From contig OY856413.1 in assembly GCA_963693085.1 (NCBI GenBank), positions 471,264,879 through 471,328,878 of the forward strand: a stretch of 64,000 nt of DNA. The letters are read 5' to 3'. Positions within the stretch are counted from its first letter, which is position 1, and each line of letters starts with the position of its first letter. The notes beneath the pieces were generated by a model. It was not told the DNA's origin. It did not search any database and saw only the letters and a list, made by a program, of their open reading frames with translations. The DNA comes from Alisma plantago-aquatica (Eukaryota > Streptophyta > Magnoliopsida > Alismatales > Alismataceae). Both the position numbers and the translations under genes were made by a program. This document shows positions 61,742-64,000 of the stretch, piece by piece.

Positions 61742-62596
61742 TCTATTTATTCCAAAATTGTTGCCACCACTTCCCCCTTGTTTTCTTTCATGCAAGGGCA
61801 TATCTATCCCCACCGAGATCCCTTCCATTATCCATGAATTAAGGGAAAATAAATTAAGCACCTTAACCCTTATAATAAGAATATCCATATTTGAGTGGAA
61901 ATTCTTTTTCTTATTATAATGGTGAGTGGGATTTCACCTCCTTAGGATATGCTCATGCCTTTGCAAGGCTTTAAACTAATCCACACACATCTGAATCCAA
62001 CCATTTTAATTTTGGTTGAAGGCCCTTTAATTAATACATTCATTTTTGCCCTAAATTAAATTAGGGTTTCATTTAGGATTAAATCTTGATTATTTTAATA
62101 TCAAGATTCTCTGTCCTCCAACTTAATTCAAATGAGGCGCCCCTCTCATTTTATTTGCTTTATATGATGACAAGAAACATTAGCGACCTTATTGAATTGG
62201 TAATTTGCATATTGAACCCTGGGTTTTGGGTAAATTGCACATTACACCAAAACTAGGTTTTAATGCACAAGGATTGCTTTACAAGCTTAATCTTGGTGCC
62301 CAAGCTTGTGAAAACCATATCACTACATCATATTCATTCTTATGATGTCTCAAAATCAGAGGAACATCTTATCATGCAACATTTGCAATTTAACCCTTCA
62401 ACTTGGGTAATTTATACTTTAGTCCAAAATAAGCAAACATTGCTTCAACATTGTTCAAATAGGACCAAAATTGAAACATAAGTTCCTCTTGAGCCTTAAT
62501 TATTTTTCACAAACTAAAATTAAGGATAAAATGAACTTTGCTTAATCAAAACCCCTAGGGTTAAGGCTTAACCCTGGTCAGGGATGTTACATTTTG

Positions 62597-63130
62597 TCCC
62601 TACATGGCAGAAACAAAGAAGGAGATGATTAGAAGGTTTGAAAAGGGCTTGAACACCAACTTGGAAAGGACAACATCTTCTTTGGAGTCCTATGAGAAGT
62701 TTTCCACCTTTGTGAAGTCTATGAGGAGGATAGAGAGAAAAACTATGGAGCAATGGGATTTCAAAGATAGAAATAGGTCAGTCCACTTCCAAGGACAATC
62801 ATTTGGTAGTTTCAAGAATTTGAGGTTTTTTGCACCACAATACCAACAATCATTGCAGAGGTCAACCTTTTCTTATCCAAGGATACATTTACAGTCATAG
62901 TGGTCTCCTAGAAAAGGGAGAGGATGTAGTTTCCCACCATATGGTGTGAATAGTTCTGGGTTAGTGTCTGTGACAGGGACATCTAGGTTGTAGTATTATA
63001 CAAGGATGTGCTTCAAGTGTGGTCATGTTGGGCATGTGAGATGGTATTTCCCAATGAAGAATAAAGAGGTTACATAGTAGTTGAGTCAGATCCAATAAGG
63101 ATCACAACAACAATAGTTTAGTGGTGGTGG
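62597..63130 (+). pseudogene. Gypsy gag remnant, second part, unit B
   Basis: Continues gag after the solo LTR (open at 62604-62900). The zinc knuckle at 63006-63053 reads CFKCGHVGH and, as in unit A, has Phe at the last Cys position. Confidence 0.8.
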
Positions 63131-63594
63131 TAGCAGAGGTTGTGGACAAACATCACAAACATGGTCTTTAGGGCCAGTAGGTAGGGGTCGAGGACGACAA
63201 GAGGAAATAGCTAGGCTCTATGCTATGAGCGATCTAGAAGGAGTGATCAATCCACGGGCCGTAACAAGTCAGATGGAACTTTTTCATTCTATCTCATCTA
63301 CATCTACATATGTATTTGTTTTAGTTGAATTGTGACACACTCGTTTATCACTAGAGAGGTGGTAAATATCTCTAACTTGCATGTTAGTTGTAGGGATGGT
63401 AGCCTTTCACTAGAAACCCCTTTGGTTGGTTGCGTAATTTTGTAGAGGTGTGTACATCTTGTGTTATTTCTTTCTCAGGATGCAACATTCAAGTGGATCT
63501 CATGCCACTTGATATGGATGGATTAGATGTAATCCTAGGGATGGAAACCTTGGAGAAGTACAAGGTTGTTTTGCATTGTAGTTCCAAGTTGTGA
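63131..63594 (+). pseudogene. Gypsy protease remnant, unit B
   Basis: Matches 11655-12134. The active-site segment near 63320-63335 has a short deletion giving a TGA where unit A reads Asp-Leu-Ser. The downstream block ILGMETLEKYKVV is present near 63535. Confidence 0.75.
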
Positions 63595-64000
63595 CATTTT
63601 TTGATGGTGATGTCTCTTGGACTTTCCAAGGAGATAGGAAGATCCTTTCCACCTATCTAGTGTCAGCTGTGATAGAAAAGAAGTTGATGAGACAAGGGTG
63701 TGAAGCTTTCCTAGCACACATGGTAGATACCAAGGAGAGGAGTCCTAACATACAGGATGTACCAGTGGTGTGTGAGTTTGAGAATGTTTTCCCAGATGAG
63801 CTCCCAGGTGTTCCACCCCTAGAGATATTGATTTTGAAATCAATCTAGTTCCTGGCAAACAACCCATAGAACAAGAACCCTACATGATGGCTTCAACTGA
63901 GATGAAGGAGTTGAAGAGGCATGTAGGAGTTGTTGGAGAAATATTTTATAAGGCCGAGCACTTCCCCTTTGGATGCTCTAATGTTGTTTGTGAAGATGAA
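63595..64000 (+). pseudogene. Gypsy reverse transcriptase start, unit B (runs off the window)
   Basis: Open at 63591-63848, matching 12135-12380 of unit A, with a VCEFENVFPDELPGVPP block that leads into reverse transcriptase. A stop follows at 63846. The catalytic motif lies beyond the window end. Confidence 0.8.

Larger units (their letters stand above)
57188..62591 (-). mobile_element. Solo LTR, 5404 bp, of a long-LTR retrotransposon
   Basis: The exact target duplication TTTTG flanks it (57183-57187 and 62592-62596). Termini are TGTAACG at 57188 and TGTTACA at 62591. Neither end recurs inside and no primer site is visible, so it is one LTR left by recombination between two. A block at 58610-58770 (for example GGGAATTCTCATCCCTTCAC) matches the LARD-like LTR near 46310-46490, so the families are related and probably share the minus orientation. 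No retroelement coding was found. Confidence 0.8.

Overview
The window is plant nuclear DNA, most likely from an angiosperm; nothing in it fixes the species. It is AT-rich and has no bacterial-style gene packing. It is dominated by nested, decayed transposable elements with plant hallmarks: Ty1/copia and Ty3/gypsy LTR retrotransposons with initiator-Met-tRNA primer sites, long-LTR elements without coding capacity, hAT, Mutator-like and Helitron DNA transposons, a tRNA-derived SINE and MITEs in TA microsatellites. The only host genes recognised are a broken F-box gene and a transposon-borne fragment of a tandem-pore K+ channel gene. No intact gene of any kind was found.

Layout. Unit A (1-18540) is a decayed Ty3/gypsy element. 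A 9.4-kb Ty1/copia element (573-9937, target duplication ATTGG) sits in its 5' LTR, and a minus-strand, apparently non-coding LTR element (13016-17556, target duplication TCATC) sits in its reverse transcriptase. The copia copy carries an 889-bp hAT element (5717-6605) and a 1.2-kb deletion. From 18541 to 21449 there is non-coding DNA with a SINE and a local duplication. From 21450 to 33056 lies an F-box gene on the minus strand, split by a 10,358-bp composite Mutator-like transposon (22473-32830) flanked by the 9-bp direct repeat GAGGTCTCG. That transposon consists of two inverted 2.3-2.7-kb elements around a K+ channel gene fragment (29426-30099). It also contains a nested Helitron (22514-26979) and three TA-microsatellite MITEs; a fourth MITE lies just upstream of the F-box start. 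From 33612 to 37061 is AT-rich non-coding DNA.

Unit B (37062-64000, running off the window) is a second copy of the copia-in-gypsy nest, with the same junction and many of the same disabling mutations. Its copia 3' LTR holds a 10.8-kb minus-strand LARD-like element (44678-55493, target duplication AGCCC). Its gypsy gag holds a 5.4-kb solo LTR (57188-62591, target duplication TTTTG) with an array of near-perfect palindromes.

How the parts relate. Units A and B act as each other's empty-site controls: each insertion private to one unit is absent at the matching point of the other, which gives an order of events. The F-box gene was disrupted by a transposon carrying a fragment of another host gene between large inverted repeats. 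That arrangement could produce double-stranded RNA against the parent channel gene; this last point is inference.
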